A stretch of DNA of 64,000 nt, from contig NW_025408670.1 of assembly GCF_020360975.1 (NCBI RefSeq), forward strand, positions 6,014,001 through 6,078,000, read 5' to 3'. Numbering within the stretch: position 1 is the first letter of the stretch; each line of letters starts with the position of its first letter. The translations under genes were made by a program, and so were the position numbers. Source of the stretch: Hirsutella rhossiliensis. Lineage: Eukaryota; Ascomycota; Sordariomycetes; Hypocreales; Ophiocordycipitaceae. This document shows positions 1-11,823 of the stretch, piece after piece. The notes below the pieces were generated by a model. The model was given only the letters and a program-made list of their open reading frames with translations. It was not told the DNA's origin and made no database searches.

Positions 1-3000
1 TGCCGCCGCTGTTCCAGCTCCTGCATGCTTAGGCTCAGGGCAAGCGCCAGGTCCTCGTCCTCGTCCTGCGCCGCGGCGAACAAAGACGGCCCGCTCTCGG
101 CGCCGTTCATGGGCGTGTGGTTCGCCGAGGGCGAGGGCGACGCCGAACCGGACCGCTTGCTCCTCCTGCCGCCCTGGGTCTTGTACTTGATGGAGAACTC
201 AAACTCGCCCGGGCTGTTTCCTCGCGGTGACTGAACCGCGCCGTTGACTCCTTCTAGAAGCGACAGGCGGATCGCCTGCTGAATCTGCTGCTCCAGCTCG
301 CTCTCGTCCTCCATCGCGGCGTGGGGTTGCGGGCTCACGGCGGCGACGCTGGGCTCCGGCGTGACTGTGTCGGCCGTCGTCTCGCTGAAGGACGACGCAG
401 TGTCCACGCTTGCGTCGGCCGCCGAGTCGCTCGCTCGTCGCTGCTCGTCCTGCAGGAAAGCCTCTTCCGAAACCATCTGAGCGTAGCGCAAGGCCTCCTG
501 TTCTGTCAAGTCCCCGAGAGCCCCCACTCCAAACCGCTTGTGAAGGCGTGCCTGCTCCCGCGCTCGCTGTTCGTTCTCCCGCCGAATCTCAGCTTCTTCG
601 GCGGCGATGTACCCGGACACGGCACCGCCCAGTCGGCGGCTGGCGAGGCGGCCGTGGATGTCAGAGTGTCGAAGTCGACGCTTGCGACCCGTGGGATGGC
701 TGGCCGAGCTGTAGGACCAGTAGCGCAAGAAGGCGCCAAAGGACACGACGCCTCGCAGCACAGTAGGGTCAGAATCAAGGTAGATGGCCCCGGCGGCCGA
801 GTAGTTGGCACCGCGTAGGGCGGGATTCATGGCCAGCATGTGATGGGGGACGCGACCATTGGACCTAGCGTTGAGGGTTCTGAGGGGATCTCGTGTCGAC
901 GCCAGGGGGTCCCATGCCTGGACCAGACCGTCACTACCTCCATGGACGAGGTACAGGGCGGAGGCAGCCAGGCACGTAATGGCAGGAGAGTCGGTCTGGA
1001 TGATTCGCAGAGGCAGAATATCCTTCAGGCCGTCGCTGTGCCGGGCATTCCAGGCGATGATGGCACCGCCCTTTGTGCCCACTGCAAGGAGCCGTGCTCT
1101 GCGTCCAGGTATCTCCCCTGTCACAAGGTCTTCCTTGCTCGCTGAATTTGGGGTCACGCCTGTCTCCTTGGCAACGTGAAGAGGGTCTTCGCCCAATGTG
1201 AGCAGGGAATGCGAAGAGCAATCCATGCCGCTGGCAGAAATGACGGCGTGGCTGTGACCTGTGAGCTCCAAGATCGAGCGGCGCCAATCGTGGAGAGCCG
1301 CTGATGGCTGGGACATCCGCCTCGAAGTTGGCGCCGAGAGAGGTGGTGATTGCGACCCGGCCACAGTTGGATTGGTCTCTTCCGACCCGAATATAGACGG
1401 CGCAGTCCGCACCGGGGATGTTGCGAGCTCAGCAGGTTTGATGTCCTGAGTCTGCATCATCGACATGACCGACCGAGCTAATCGACAGATGCGAGCTGGC
1501 CGGCCCTCTGCCAGTCCGCAGTCAATCACGAATATGCCTTCTCCAGCGCCGTGGCAGTCGTCTGCCGCAAAATCCACTTCCAGGCGGCGCTGCATGTCCC
1601 AGCCCACGTACTGTTCGCGAAAGTGAGCAGGCGTCTGGCGCATACAATGTTCAATCCCTCGAGCCTCGGCAATGAGCTGCTCCTGGCTGGGCTCCGTGGC
1701 ATGGGACGGGAAGTGCGATGGGCAGGCGTCACGTACGGCACCCCTGTCCACCTCGTTGGAACGCGCGACCCGACGAGTGTCCTCGATGAGGCGCCAGCGC
1801 GCTGATCGACCGGCGGACCAAGCGTGCCGTAAGAGATCATCATCATTCGCCCGATTAACCGTGGTGGCGAGCGCCTCCGTCAGGTAGTAAACCTCTCCCA
1901 ATGCAGTCAGAGCGACAGCCCAGACCCTCGACGACGACTTGCGCTTTACGCTGTAGCCATCGTCGATCTTGAGAGATATGATGGGAACACCGGGGCTGAC
2001 AACCCAGCGGGCAGTCATGTCGCCGGCGGCATACCGTGGTCCACTATGATCCCAGCCCAGTGAATAGGCCGTCACCACTCCCAGGCTGGAGCCGGTGAAC
2101 ATGCCACACATGGACTGCGTGTTGGCTGGTACTGCCGAGGACTTGGCGATCCAAACGCTGCAAACGGCTTCCAATGTTTCAGGAATCCTAGGTATCTCGG
2201 GGTATGCGTCCACGGCACCACCCTCGGCGCCGAGGTAACGGCCAGACATGTCACTGACTCCTCGAAAGTACGCACGGCCACCCGGGAAGCCTTCGCCTAG
2301 GAGGACCCCGTGCGGCTGGCTTACGTCCATGACATTGGGCGCAGCGGCTGCGCCCTCCCCCAAGCCGTAGGGGACAATGTTTGGCATCGCCTCCTGAAGG
2401 TGGGTAGCCATGTAGGGATCTTCGAGGCCCCATTTCTCAATCTTTCCGCTCGTGGGGTCGCTGAGGGTTGCGACGCCGAGATCGCCGGCTCCGTGGATGA
2501 CCCGCGGCGACTTCTTTCCATTAGAGAGGACGGCATGGATGTTTGTCACGAGCCAAGGAAGCTTCGAGTTGTACGTCAGGACCGCACTGTTCTTTTTCCC
2601 GGACAGGATGGTGCGGCCCGACGAGCCGATACTTCCGGAGCTGGTACCCGGCTTCCCTCGCGCCAGGCTTCGAATAAGACGCGTCCTGAAGATATACTCG
2701 CTTCTCCACGTGGCCAGGCAGGTGAGGCGGCCAAAGTAGCGAGTCTCCAGCCGCACACGATCAAACGCCTCGGCCCCTGCCTCGGCATCCGCCTCGGTCG
2801 GCCCGCTTTGGAGGGTGATATGGCCTGAGAAGTAGCGCATAAAAGCCATTCGCCAAGCGTGCGGAGTCGTCACGAGCGCGTAGAAGCGCTTCGACACCAG
2901 AGCGACGGAGGCGTGCGAGTCGGGGTGGAGATGCGACAATATGTGCGTCAGGATCTCTATTGACCAGCAGTTAGACATTGCGCTAGATTTCGGAAGCCGA

Positions 3001-3408
3001 TGGGCACTTACCGTTAGGAAAGTCTGCGAGCTGCGTGCCGCTGGATGAGCCGGAGCGCCTGACGACTTTGAAGCCTATGGACTGTTTCGGCGTGGCGGGA
3101 GTCAGGGCATTTTCGTAATCCAAAATCCTTTGGCCCACAGCAGGGCGAGAACTGCCATCGCTGGTCCCGTCGGCGGGCTTCAATCCACGCAGTTGCTCCC
3201 TGAGCTGGCGGGCGTCGAGTGCATCCAGAGAGCCGCGTCGGCCGTTGAGGACTGAGCGCGGCGAGGGGCTGCCAGAGCCAGGAGGGTCGACGGGGCGAAG
3301 GAGGTGAAGATGGCTCGGTCCATGTTTAAGGGCTTGAACAGGGTTTGACAAAGGGGGGTTGCTGGACTGAGGACGTTGTTCTGGACTCTCAGAAGGCACT
3401 CGTTGCAT
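1..3408 (-). CDS. F-box/WD40 protein with C-terminal ubiquitin-interacting motifs (3' end cut by window edge)
   Basis: Two exons on the minus strand. Exon 1 (3408-3012) ends at a GTAAGT donor, the 55-bp intron is 3011-2957, and exon 2 runs open from 2956 to the window edge. Splicing creates an F-box at about residues 125-170 (FPNEILTHILSHLHPDSH, then VSKRFYALV), which would bind Skp1 in an SCF ubiquitin ligase. WD40-type blades follow, clearest near residues 700-800 (LLAVGTKGGAIIAWN and LVHGGSDGLVQAWDP). Two UIM-like helices lie at the C-terminus (ELEQQIQQAIRLSLLEG and DEDLALALSLSMQE), so the protein may recognise ubiquitinated partners. An acidic/charged helix (EEAEIRRENEQRAREQARL) links the propeller to the UIMs. 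At least 1,117 residues are visible. The F-box plus WD40 layout is that of a substrate receptor; the substrate is unknown. Confidence 0.88.
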
Positions 3409-6400
3409 ATAGCTTGACGCGGATTTACGGCAGGTGGCTTGGCTGTCGACTGTGCCCGAGATGTCTGCACAGTCCGGGAGACGAGCGAGTCAAGGTCGTT
3501 GATCAGGGATACGAGTGCGTTTGTAGAGTCGAACGATGCGTGAGCTCAGGGAGACGAGAGGATGGTGGTGATTGATCGAGGTGGCCTTGAGCGCGTTTCG
3601 TCGCGCCCCAAACCAGACGAGGTTTGGCTGGCCGCCCCTGAGTGGATTTGCCGGAGATGAGCCGGGCGAAATGACAGTACATAACTACAAGTCATGGAGC
3701 AACCCAGATTATCAGGTATGTATCTATTGAGATACCTATTTTCTCATAGATTCACTCATCGATGGACGAAACCACCTTGTCTCACCATGATACGACCCGT
3801 GCCTCTTCTCTTGGACTCTGCGGTGCGGCAAGAGGGGAAGAGGGAGAGCGAGGGCGGTGAAGAGCCAGCAGACGGCGACCAGCCCCCGCCACTCGTCTTG
3901 CTTCACGGCAGACCAGTCTCCTTTATTCACTCGATTCAGTCTGCATGGCGGGCTTGGCCCAGCGGGGATTGGATAACGGACAATCAAAAAGAGGCGGCTT
4001 CGATAGTGCAAGGACAGGTTACACTACCTAGGTAAAGGACAGCGGTGAGGCGGGCGACGAGATCTCCCCTCGAGGGTTCACGATACACACCAGTGGCCTC
4101 CAAGCGGACTAGCAATATCCGCCGGCATGTTCCGATGCTCCCTAGGCCTTCCTCATTCGACGCGGCGTCTCGAGCGGCATTGGCTGTGCACAGCTTCCCA
4201 ATGAGTCTGCCGTCTCCTACAAGCAACGCAGGCCAGGGGGATCCCCATGACGAAAAGATGCCCACCATGTGCGAACATGATCCGCTGGCTCGGGAAGCAA
4301 AAGTCCCCGGCAGCAGCAGAGACGACAGTATATACACACTCGCTCACGCAGAGACGAGGGTATATATATATATATATATGAATATTTCCACACGCACGTA
4401 CAGATCATATATGTATGTGCAGTACGCGGCTTGGGCGCACGGCAGAAGCATCCAGTTCCGTCAGACCACGATACCATGGCCGTCATGTCCGCACGAGACA
4501 TAGGACAGCGTCCAATCCGCGCATGCTCTCCACGGCCACCAGTCGGCTCTATTTCTGCAAGGAATTCCCGATGCAACCTAATAATGCGACTTCGCACCCA
4601 AGGTGCAAACAGTGACCCATCCACCAGGCATGCAAATCTTCTGTCGAGATGACGAGGCGAGCGGCACAGAAGTCTCGTGCGACAGTCGAGGTCCGGAGAT
4701 GAGGCGTCAAGGGAAATGGGAAGTTGGCAAACTTTTCTCCCCGCGCGCATTTATTCGCTGCCGTATAACGAGCCAGCTTGTCCACGTGTGGGCCAAGATG
4801 GTTCGATGAACGATGCCAAGAACTCATTTCGCCTACTCAAAGGTCCCTTGTGTGCTGCATGTGTGTTATCGACGGCCACGGCAGCCTGCATCCACCCCGT
4901 CGGGGTCGAAGGCAATCCACTTTGTCGCAAAGGATGCTCGCATCGGAGCTGTCCGAACGGCTAGCTCGTCCATCATTCCCCAACCATCGGTACGAAGTTC
5001 CAGCGTATCAATGGCCCTCCTTCGACGAGGCAATGCGCCCAGCCGTGAACTCGAGTCGCCCCGTGTTGGATTCTAATGATCTGCACGGCAGTTTCAAGTA
5101 GCTTCCTCGGTGGCCCGTCATAAGGGATAGGTGCCCGGGCCGTCTGCACAATCTCACGGGAGCCCTGCAAATGGTGCTATACCCAGGCTGATTGTTCCGT
5201 CTAGACTCCCAGCGTTTAAGCGGGCGAGTGCAGCTCACATGCATGGATGTTGATGCGTGCGCGGCAGGTACTGTACTTGAAGGCCATCCATTCCTTTCCG
5301 GACCTCACGAGAGCGGAGGACGTGCAGTCCGCACATCGCGAGGCCAACAGGGTTGCCGGTACTGGGTAGTAGGCTCCTGTGTGAGCCATCACGGGGTTCT
5401 GAGGAATGAAGCCTTGTACAGTAGATGATGCAGCACAGCCGGAGAGGCATGTGTTGTGGGCGTGGTGCTACCATCAAATCACGGCACTGGTTCGGGATCG
5501 TGATCGAGCGTGAAGGGGAGGTCTGCCGAAGAATAGCTTGCTGCCACCGCCTTCGTCAGCGAGTCGCGGGATCCTGCCGGATGAGCCAGAAAGGCCTCTG
5601 TTGGCTCACGGCGGAAACGCCACCAACGGTCCGAAACAAGAGCCAGCTCAAACCATGTAGCCTTACCGGCTGACAGGATATGTGCCCTTCAGCGCTTCCG
5701 GAATGCCTAGCAGGAGATACGTGCTCGGGCCACGAGTTTGGGGTCGGGCAGAGTGGACAATAGGCCGGGCTGGATCGCGAGGCGTCGTTCAGCTGTTGAG
5801 TTGTTGGATCATTCAAGGAAGCAGTGTAGGCTTCCATGCCTCCGTCGTCCCGGTGGCAAAGTCACACAGGCTGATGCTGAAGATGCCTCTTGGTGTGACC
5901 TAATGCTCGATTGGGATATGACGGTGAGATGGAGGAGATATGCCGGGCGCGAGCTATATGACATTGATGTGCGTAGGAAGACTGGGCAAGACCTCAACAG
6001 GCGCCTTCACTCGTGAATTCACGCCAGCATAGGCGCAGCGCCTTGGGTTGTGCACAAAGGCGGGAGCAGTAAATAATGTTGGCACCAATGCTGGCCACAA
6101 CCATGCTGCCGGGTCAGAGAATGTCAGCCGAAGCCGCCAAACCGGTCGATGAAGTGGGCACCTTCAGCCTGTGGCCCAGTTGGCAAGATGCCACGATCAG
6201 CGGGGACACGATCGCCGCGGCTCGGCACCGGGATTTGGACACAGCCAGCCTTTGCGCATCCAGACGGCGGTGACGGAACTACACGCCCAGGGTCAGCGCT
6301 TGCACCGACAGTCCGGTGCCCATCAGACAAGCTGCAGGATGAGTGCACGCCATGTTGCCAGGTCCGGAGACAAGAGTGGGACCGCCATGACGAGGGTTCC

Positions 6401-8285
6401 TCTGCGGCGGATGCACTGAGCGGCGTGACGGCAAGGTTGCATCGAGTTGCCTCTGTCCTGCGGCGGGGGGGGGATCCCAAGCAGGGAACAGAGCCAGGCC
6501 GGTCGTTTCGTTTCGTTTCGTACCAAAGGAGGCTCGTCCGCATGCATGCACGCTTGCAGACATGCTGCACAGAGCGGAGAGGACACCCACACTTCTGTTA
6601 CAGTACACGGGCGTAATTACCGTGGTAGAGCACTGTATGCCGCCCGAGCGACTACCGCTGTGGGCGTGCCCCGGATCGAGGCACTCGGGAAGCAAGTCGA
6701 GCGTCCTGGCCCGGGGGCGCATGTAATCCCGCGGTTCGGCGGCAGAGGCTCGCTCTCCTTCCGAGATGCGCTGTTGTTGCTTGGATTCAAGGAGTCGATG
6801 CCACGCAGACGGATAGGGCCAGCGTGCCAAGGGGACACGGCCGACTTGACAATTGAGACATGTTTGATTCTCGAGGGTTGTGGCGTCAAGCCATGACCTG
6901 CTGACACCGAGTCTGACGGCTCAACGCACGCTAGGGCGAAGACATGCAGGACACATGCCGCGTCGCCCAGCGCTCCGGGATGCTGCACCAGCCCCCGGTG
7001 TTCCGTACACTTCCCGCTTGGATGGCAGGATGGGGAGACAGCCTCCACGCTCTTCCTGCTGTCCGTGTCCAAGGCAAAGCATTAGGGGCGTGGGAGCTTC
7101 ATTGGCCGAATGTCCGGCGGGAATCTCGAATAGTCCAAGATGATATATCAGCCTGAGCAACTGCAAGGCTAGCAGGCGGCGCCCACCGTTTCTGTCCAGC
7201 AAGCCTGGGTGGCACGAGGGCGTCGACCAGAAGCCCGGCAAGTGGGAGGACGTCAAAGATGTGACAGGCATACTATGGCTGAAACGCGATTTTGAGCAGA
7301 AAAGGGAATCCAATCCCGGCAGTGAGCTGCGTGTATGTAGTACGTACGGCACCCCCCTTGTGTCGGTGTCGGTGAATCGTCGTTCGCCCGCCCATTAGAG
7401 TCGACGGAGCAGCGACGAGCATATGGTACAACAAGCTACAGTGCGCACGTGCTGTTAGGACAGGCAACAAGTGGGCATCCAGCCTCGATACCGAGTAGAC
7501 AAACACCCCTCGGCCCCCGGTCTGGTGTTGCTCGCAAAGGAGTGACACGTCACATAATCGACAACAAAGACACAAGGGGTCAAGCTCGCCCCGTCCAGTC
7601 AGGGCGCCCGTTGAGGTGGGTGCGGGGAGCGAGACCCGTGGCTGGAATCGAGTGGAGGCAGCGGTCCGCATGCCCTACTGGACCAGTAGGTAGAGAGGGA
7701 GATGGGCGAGGGATGGTGTCGAGTCTATTTCCACGGCAAGGCCTGTCAGCAAGGTCAAGGGGTGCATTGGAGGCGCGGCATGCGTACCACGCTGTCGGAA
7801 CGACGCAACCCAGGTCGCCTGACGATGCACGAAGGAGGGGGGTTGTCTCTTGTTGCCACGCGGGCGGCAAAACGGGCAGTCGCCGAACGGGTGAGCACAG
7901 ACTTGTCGTTGTTTGCAAGGCGTTGGGCCGGAGGAATGTGACTGCTGGTGTGGTGATGATCAACAAGCCGTGCACGTGTGCGGGCGGCGCGCTTAGGGCA
8001 CTTGATTGACTACTGCTGCTGTACTAGGGAGTCGTTACGCCGTACAGTACAGTGGTAAGTGGCTGACTGTCCGTCTTTTTCAGGTCAGAGAAGTTACTAA
8101 GTCGGTACATACATAAAAGCGACTACCTATAGGTACTAGGGTAAGGTAGGTAGGTAGGTAGCCTAGCAGTAGGTAGGTAATGAAGCGGCATTAGCGAGAC
8201 TGAAGAGCATCGGCTACCTCAGTATTAGGTAGGTTAAGGTACTTACTTAAATATACATACATACCTAGAGAGGAAGGTCTGCCAT
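3409..8285. other. Long intergenic stretch, no supported gene
   Basis: About 4.9 kb with no reading frame that looks like a conserved protein. Open frames of 100-190 codons occur on both strands but overlap each other, lack splice-consistent extensions and have low-complexity Arg/Ser/Pro composition. Visible low-complexity pieces are a (TA)n run near 4361-4379, a TTTCG repeat near 6505-6520 and an AGGT/TAGG-rich run at 8128-8180. It may hold the long upstream region of the F-box gene or a non-coding RNA. Nothing more can be said from sequence alone. Confidence 0.6.
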
Positions 8286-8294
8286 GCACGAACG
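8286..8294. repeat. Target site duplication of the MULE, left copy
   Basis: GCACGAACG immediately before the left inverted repeat. The identical 9 bases follow the right inverted repeat at 11815-11823. A 9-bp duplication is typical of Mutator-like elements. Confidence 0.95.
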
Positions 8295-8400
8295 GAGTAA
8301 TCAAACATACACTCCAGATTTTCAAACATACACTCCCGACCTAAGCCCCATTTGGAAGAAGACCCCGCCACCAAAATTTGGCGCGCGCTTTCCCAACGCC
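8295..8400 (+). repeat. Left terminal inverted repeat of the MULE
   Basis: 106 bp, starting GAGTAATCAAAC and ending CCCAACGCC. It contains a 15-base direct repeat, TCAAACATACACTCC, at 8301-8315 and 8322-8336. This could be a doubled transposase-binding site, which is an inference from layout. Confidence 0.95.
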
Positions 8401-8788
8401 GCTGCCGCGGCTGCCTGCCTAGATATATTGTCGCATATCACGCCCGTGTCAGTTCCTGAAACCTTATGCTCGATCACTGCCACTGCTGCGCCAGGCTTCG
8501 CCGCAATGATCGGGTATATATTGTTGCACGAATGTGTGCATCCAATTCTTTTCCTTTCCTTTGTTCTTTAGATAATTCTCATCAATTGACTGATGCCACA
8601 AAGATCAACCGCTGTCACGTGCGAGGTGTGGGACACTATTGTCTGACATATATGGATTCTATCTGCAATTATTACCAACGCCGGAAGATGCATCCCTTAG
8701 AGTCATTCAATTGAAGCTATCAATAAGCCCGGCCCGATCGATCTTCCGATATATATACAATATGCATATAATGGCGGAAGGTCTTTGC

Positions 8789-11541
8789 CTACCTCTGTGA
8801 CTGTGACTGTGACTGTGAGGAAGGATCCGTCCGACGCGGCGGAGGGCGAGGCACGTAAGGAACGAATTTGTGACCGGCCTGCCTGCTAGTTTTGTATGGT
8901 GCCGTGTCCTCTGATCCCCTAGCTGCTGGAAATGCTCCGTAGCCGTCTCGTGAGACTGTGCCGGCGGCTGTGCCCACATGAAGCCGTCGTGATGTGCCTG
9001 TGACGAGGAGGCGGTTCTTGCCACTGTGACGGCGCCGGCGCCTGTACGTATACAGGCACAATTGGTGTAGGCGGTGGCATCACATAGTATCCCTGTGACG
9101 GCGGCGCCGGCTGTGGAAGTGAGGGCATCGTCGTTTGGTATCCCTGTGACACCAGCGGCACCTGTGGAAGTGAGGGCACCTGTGATAACAGCACCGGCGT
9201 TGCTGCTGCTTGTGACTTGATGAAATCACCGATCTGCTGGGCAAGATCGTCAACCCGGCTGCTCACGGAAGCAAGTGTATTCGACCTCTTGTTCATGATA
9301 GTGGTGCCTGTGCCCTTCCTCTTCTTCTTTTGCGTCTCTGGTGGCCGTGATACGAGCTCTGGGTTGGCTCTATGCTCCTCTTGCTCCCAAGCACTAAGGA
9401 TCCGGCCCGTAGATGCCTCTAGTGGAGGGGATACCTCGCGTCTACTGTTTCCACGCCGGCGAGGCTGGACAACGTCAGGATCGGCTTCGTGGTCTGCATC
9501 GATATATTGCTGTTGTTCAGGCTGCTAGTAAATTAGTATAGTACTTATGGCTGGAGCAAGATACTTACAGTCACGCCGTAAACCCGCCAGTGGTTATCAA
9601 TAAGATGCAATGGTATAAGGGCGGCCGCGTCAGCCTGGATCAAATCGCGGATTGTATGCCGGCAGGGCAGCCCCCATTGCATCGTGAAAGCACCCGTACA
9701 AATCGTAGGCATGCCTCGATTATCGGCAAGCTCAGCCCGGGCTAGCCTAACTTGCCTGAAGATCTGTTTCATCGGCTGCCAGCCAATTTTTCGGTGCAGT
9801 GACTTCATAATCGTCTGCTTGGCCCATTCAACTCTAGCTCTTGCAAACTCGGATTGAAGCTTCTCGCGATGCTTCTTTTGCCGATGGGTAACGAGCCCTC
9901 TGATGTGCTCTTGTAGCTGATGGAGGTCAATGAAGCGGTTGCGTAATCGTGACTTCAACTCGTGATGTGTGCTCTCACACGGGAAGTTACCGTAATGTTA
10001 TAATTTCGGTACTGTTGGATAGCGTAGGTGGAAAACTGGGCACGCCATGGCCAGTAGGTTGTACGGAGGTAATTAACGAGAGCTATAAGAGGAGCTATTT
10101 AGTAAAAGGTTAGAGTAGGAGGGTAGTTAGGGCTAGGTTACCTGGCTGATCCGAAAACTCTATACAGAGTAGATCCCACTGATCTCTGCACTCCTCAGCC
10201 GTGCGAGCCCTAAAGACTGAAACCCAGGCATCACGGATACCGTCAGCTGTGTGCTCAAAAGTCCGCCTTGGAGCCGGGGTAGTATTGGGTTTCCATCGTC
10301 ATCTTCACGATCATCTTGTTGCTCAACGCACTGATCTGCCAGTTGTGAGGCATGTTGAATCTGGTAATCAGTGGCACGGTCGATAGGTCGGTCCTCGTCA
10401 ATGGCATTATCTGCCTGTATAGGGTCGTCGAGAGCGGCTGCTGCAGCGAGGCGAGTCTCCTGTTCTGGCCTATCTCCGCCAATCTCGGTGCCATCGAGGG
10501 ATCCTTCCCACTTCTTCTTGATGTGAAGGATCACGTTCTTCATCATATGCCAAACGCACACTTGTTGTTGCGTTGATGGGAAGATAGAGTCAAGGGCGTT
10601 CTTCAGGGCGGTATCAAAGTCGGTAATCACAACGCCCGGGTCCGGAATATCAGCCTGCCGACCAGCCTCACGCAACTGTGAGAGGATCCATTGGAACGCG
10701 CCTTCGTCTTCCTTGGCAGTGAGGCCAAAGCCTACACTGAAGCTCTTGTGTAGCCCTGTTGTGCCAATGATCTGTAGAAGCGGCATGTTAAAGCGGTTGA
10801 CCTTATACGTATTATCCATGATAAGGAGCTCGGGGTTACGCTTCCAGTCAGCAATACAGTCATCGTATGTCCAGAAAACCTCCAAACCTTCCCATTAGGG
10901 CCACGGTCAACTGCATAGTAGCTGATTTCCCTTTGCTTTAGCATCTTTGAGTACATCGAGGAAGGCTTGTGTAGATGTAGAGGCGCCGTAACGGAAGGCA
11001 CGAAGTTGCAGCTGGATGAAGTGTATATCAGAATCGGTAATAAGGAGCTCAGGATATTCCTGTCGGATAGCATCCACGATATCCCTGCTCTTGTTATTGA
11101 CGTTCTTGCTAAGCCCCTCGACGAGGCTATGAAGACGCTCGATGCCGAATTTGCGTTGGCTTCGTTGACGGACGATGGGGTTAGCAATTGGCTCAAATAG
11201 AGGTTCGTGGTTATGAGAGCCGTGCTTGATGGTGACTTTGAATGCATTGCAACGTCGGTAGAAGCGGATGTAACAGCGAAAGTCACATCCCGACTTCTTG
11301 ATGACGTCTTGTATATACCCTCTGCCTCGTCCCAGGGCCTATACTGACCACTGTATTCACAGCGGATATTGGCTTCCTTGCGCCTAGGCTTGCCGGTATT
11401 CTTGCTATTTGCAACGACTACGACGTAGCCAAGGAGCTCTTGCGTAGCTTTGAGTGTTTCAAGCGCCTCATCATACGTATCGAAAGACATCTCCGTGATA
11501 GCCTCGGTGCTACTGTTGGTATTGCTTTCGGTCGAATTCAT
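8789..11541 (-). pseudogene. MULE transposase, frameshifted
   Basis: Reading on the minus strand from about 11541: an N-terminal WRKY-GCM1/FAR1-like DNA-binding region, the MULE catalytic domain (10885-10250; LLIMDNTYKVNRFNMPL, VVITDFDTALKNAL, CVWHMMKNV), and a SWIM zinc finger (9690-9610; WGLPCRHTI). A Pro/Gln-rich tail follows. Likely introns are a GTAACC...TTATAG intron just after 10143 and a GTAAGT...TACTAG intron near 9570-9527. Frame breaks are seen near 11312 (TATATA where two fewer bases restore frame), near 10935 (one extra base), near 10888 (one base missing), in the acidic stretch near 10290, near 9998 (about 7 extra bases), and probably again near 8950 in the tail. Each domain is recognisable on both sides of a break, so this is a decayed or error-containing copy, not a set of separate genes. 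Confidence 0.9.
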
Positions 11542-11708
11542 CGGGACGATTGACTAGACGTGACTATTGCGGTAGGCGGCGGCGGCGTTGCTGTTGTGTT
11601 GAGTCAAGTGGTGATAGCTTCAATTGTTGATGATTGCGAAAATGCAGATGGCGGCCAAAAGGCAGGTGGCTGGGCGGGTGGGCGGCGGCGATGGTCACGG
11701 CAAGCCAG

Positions 11709-11814
11709 GGCGTTGGGAAAGCGCGCGCCAAATTTTGGTGGCGGGGTCTTCTTCCAAATGGGGCTTAGGTCGGGAGTGTATGTTTGAAAATCAGGAGTGT
11801 ATGTTTGATTACTC
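11709..11814 (-). repeat. Right terminal inverted repeat of the MULE
   Basis: Reverse complement of 8295-8400 with a single visible mismatch (A/T at the position just after the first CACTCC). It also carries the internal 15-base doublet. Confidence 0.95.
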
Positions 11815-11823
11815 GCACGAACG
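11815..11823. repeat. Target site duplication of the MULE, right copy
   Basis: GCACGAACG, identical to 8286-8294. Confidence 0.95.

Larger units (their letters stand above)
8295..11814 (-). mobile_element. Complete Mutator-like (MULE, Hop-like) DNA transposon, 3520 bp
   Basis: The element is bounded by 106-bp terminal inverted repeats that differ at one visible position, and flanked by the 9-bp duplication GCACGAACG. It carries a minus-strand transposase with the MULE domain and a SWIM-type CxH zinc finger. Size, long TIRs and 9-bp duplication match the Hop element family known from Fusarium oxysporum. Near-identical TIRs suggest a fairly recent insertion. The transposase frame is nevertheless broken several times, so this copy should depend on a transposase made elsewhere. 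Confidence 0.95.

Noticed and set aside
6124..6830. Overlapping open frames on both strands, 148-183 codons
   Set aside because: No domain, no splice support, mutual overlap and biased composition.
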